Shown in pieces: positions 62,776 to 64,000 of a DNA stretch of 64,000 bases. Source of the DNA: Microcoleus sp. EPA2 (GTDB taxonomy: Bacteria > Cyanobacteriota > Cyanobacteriia > Cyanobacteriales > Microcoleaceae). The stretch's first letter is position 1. Each line of letters opens with the position of its first letter. Below the pieces are notes generated by a model. That model made no database searches, was not told where the DNA came from, and saw only the letters and a list, made by a program, of their open reading frames with translations. The stretch lies in NCBI GenBank assembly GCA_020882975.1, contig JAHRFD010000010.1, positions 115,080-179,079 on the forward strand, read 5' to 3'. The position numbers were made by a program, and so were the translations under genes.

Positions 62776-64000
62776 CTAAAGTCCTGGTTTCTCACCTCGT
62801 TTTAACCGCACCATAAAAAAGCCGTCCATTTGATGGCGATGGGGCCAAATTTTTACCCATCCTTCCGGTGATGGCTGTACTGGTAAATCTATGGTGGGCG
62901 GTTCGATTTGCCACTCAGGATTGCTGTCTAAGAACGATCGCACAACTCGTTCATTTTCTAAAGGATGAATCGTGCAAGTTGCGTAAACTAATACCCCACC
63001 CAACTTGACAAATGTCGCTGAATTTGTTAGCAATTCCGATTGCAGTTGGGATTGTTGCTGGATGTTTTCGGCTGTGTGATGCCAACGGGCATCAGGGCGA
63101 CGATGGAGGGTGCCCAGGCCAGAACAAGGTGCATCTAATAAAACTCTGTCTGCGAGGTTAATAAACTCAGGAAAATGGCGGCTGTCTCCGGTATGAATTT
63201 GGATTGATTTCATCTGGAGTCTGTCTGCATTTTCTTTAAGTCTTTTGAGTCTATTTGCAGTTTTGTCGCAGGCATAAATCCTACCTGTATCTCCGATTAA
63301 TTCGGCAATGTGGGTAGTTTTTCCTCCCGGTGCGGCGCAGGCATCAATTATGGTTTCCCCCGGTTGCGGATCGAGTAAATGGGTGACTAATTGAGCGCTA
63401 CTATCTTGGATTGTCCACCAACCTTCACTATATCCGGGGAGATTTTGAATTGCGCCACTGCTGCCATTTAGTCTTAGGCCCTGGGGTAAGTGTGGGATTC
63501 TGCTAACGCTGATATTTTTGGCTTTGAAGGCGGTTTCGATTTTGTCGATTGTACTTTTTAAAGGATTAATTCTGAGGTCAATTGTGGGGGATTGATTGAA
63601 CCATTCACATAGTTGTTCTGTTTCGGTTTCGCCTAGTTCTTCGATCCACATTTCGATTATCCAGTCGGGGAAACTGTGCTGAATTCCTAGGCGTTGGATG
63701 GGGTTTTCTGGTAGTTTTAAGAAATTTAAACCCCCCCTAGCCCCCCCTTGGTAAGGGGGGGGATTAGATGTGCTTTCAGTCTCTGGTTGTGGTTCGGGAT
63801 TTAAACCCCCCCTAGCCCCCCCTTGGTAAGGGGGGGGATTAGATGTGCTTTCAGTCTCTGGTTGTGGTTCAGGATTTAAACCCCCCCTAGCCCCCCCTTG
63901 GTAAGGGGGGGGATTAGATGTGCTTTCAGTCTCTGGTTGTGGTTCGGGATTTAAACCCCCCCTAGCCCCCCCTTGGTAAGGGGGGGGATTAGATGTGCTT
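62776..64000 (-). CDS. rsmB: 16S rRNA m5C967 methyltransferase, cut by the right edge
   Basis: The frame stays open to the right edge, so the N-terminal NusB-like domain lies outside; about 408 residues are present. The methyltransferase half starts near IQRLGIQHSFPDWIIEMWIE. SAM motif I is DACAAPGGKTTHIAEL, motif IV LLDAPCSGLGTLHRRPDARW, and motif VI VYATCTIHPLENERVV with the catalytic Cys. The gene seems to begin at ATG 63651 only if one ignores the uninterrupted in-frame extension upstream, which has family-like sequence (LPENPIQRLGI) before a 75-bp tandem array. The array adds at least 90 residues to the linker between the NusB and methyltransferase domains. Confidence 0.88.
   Translation of the reverse strand, partial: STSNPPPYQGGARGGLNPEPQPETESTSNPPPYQGGARGGLNPEPQPETESTSNPPPYQGGARGGLNPEPQPETESTSNPPPYQGGARGGLNFLKLPENPIQRLGIQHSFPDWIIEMWIEELGETETEQLCEWFNQSPTIDLRINPLKSTIDKIETAFKAKNISVSRIPHLPQGLRLNGSSGAIQNLPGYSEGWWTIQDSSAQLVTHLLDPQPGETIIDACAAPGGKTTHIAELIGDTGRIYACDKTANRLKRLKENADRLQMKSIQIHTGDSRHFPEFINLADRVLLDAPCSGLGTLHRRPDARWHHTAENIQQQSQLQSELLTNSATFVKLGGVLVYATCTIHPLENERVVRSFLDSNPEWQIEPPTIDLPVQPSPEGWVKIWPHRHQMDGFFMVRLKRGEKPGL
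63727..64000. repeat. 75-bp in-frame tandem array with C palindrome, runs off the right edge
   Basis: Cytosine runs begin at 63731, 63806, 63881 and 63956, so the period is exactly 75 bp. Each unit contains CCCCCCCTAGCCCCCCCTTG then GTAAGGGGGGG, followed by AGTCTCTGGTTGTGGTT. Unit differences are limited to one base (GGGAT vs AGGAT). Confidence 0.95.

Noticed and set aside
62776..63651. rsmB starting at ATG 63651
   Set aside because: The frame continues upstream with family-like sequence (LPENPIQRLGI and HSFPDWIIE), so 63651 is an internal methionine.
63727..64000. CRISPR-like array at the right edge
   Set aside because: The units are contiguous, identical 75-bp tandem copies with no unique spacers, and they are in frame with rsmB.

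Overview
The window reads as chromosomal DNA of a filamentous cyanobacterium of the Oscillatoria/Microcoleus type (genus inferred). It carries chlorophyll synthase (chlG), a Ycf20-family protein, cyanobacterial-type glycerate kinase, glycolate dehydrogenase subunits, many copies of the HIP1 octamer GCGATCGC, heptanucleotide short-tandem arrays, and an unusually dense set of dispersed palindromic repeats. I found no rRNA or tRNA gene, CRISPR array or intact insertion sequence.

Layout. 1-8 kb: a hypothetical gene cut by the left edge, a membrane-anchored lambda-type lysozyme, an MFS permease, an SGNH hydrolase and an MlaE-type permease. 8-12.5 kb: a reverse-strand group mtnX-mtnB-patatin (methionine salvage plus a lipid hydrolase), a Crp/Fnr regulator, and a divergent ArgRS-like protein lacking the catalytic core. 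12.7-17.9 kb: a 1703-residue DUF4347/FG-GAP/Calx-beta/RTX protein. 18-27 kb: glcE-glcF, a cyclic-nucleotide-binding protein, an outer-membrane protein and sbcC. 27-36 kb: a CHASE adenylate cyclase, Uma2, yebC, a phosphatase, a methyltransferase, a polysaccharide export protein, ndk and a haem-oxygenase-like protein. 36-41 kb: reverse-strand proB, yqeG, mltG, DUF3727 and ruvX. 41-50 kb: GNAT, CofE-like, PD-(D/E)XK-like and SIMPL proteins, YkvA, pcrA and ycf20. 50-55 kb: glyK, a SePSK-like pentulose kinase and a tandem histidine phosphatase. 55-64 kb: a CPBP protease, small membrane proteins, DUF29, chlG, a class A PBP, and rsmB cut by the right edge.

Functional links. glcE/glcF and glyK are steps of photorespiratory glycolate salvage. 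mtnB and mtnX act in methionine salvage. mltG and the class A PBP act on peptidoglycan, as may the lysozyme. A cyclase and two CRP-fold proteins suggest cAMP signalling, though nothing links them directly.

The most striking content is the repeat biology. (1) A 146-148 bp element with perfect 18-bp terminal inverted repeats (CAGGGCTGTTTCATTCTC) occurs at 36365-36512 and 50498-50643, and an older copy at 50387-50688 carries the second one nested inside it. Each is flanked by a perfect 10-bp direct duplication, so this is a non-autonomous mobile element, and two of the three targets lie in another repeat family (CCCTAGCC type). (2) Palindromic repeats sit in frame inside at least four otherwise conserved genes: the DUF4347 protein (about 209 residues), sbcC (about 40), the pentulose kinase (two sites), and rsmB (a 75-bp unit repeated about four times, running off the right edge). 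The C-type palindrome is read in the same orientation each time and leaves a QGGxRGG-like peptide, reminiscent of Rickettsia palindromic elements. (3) Two local tandem duplications copied a gene end together with a short ACCACAGAG-type repeat. One of them created a 36-codon upstream ORF whose stop overlaps the kinase start.
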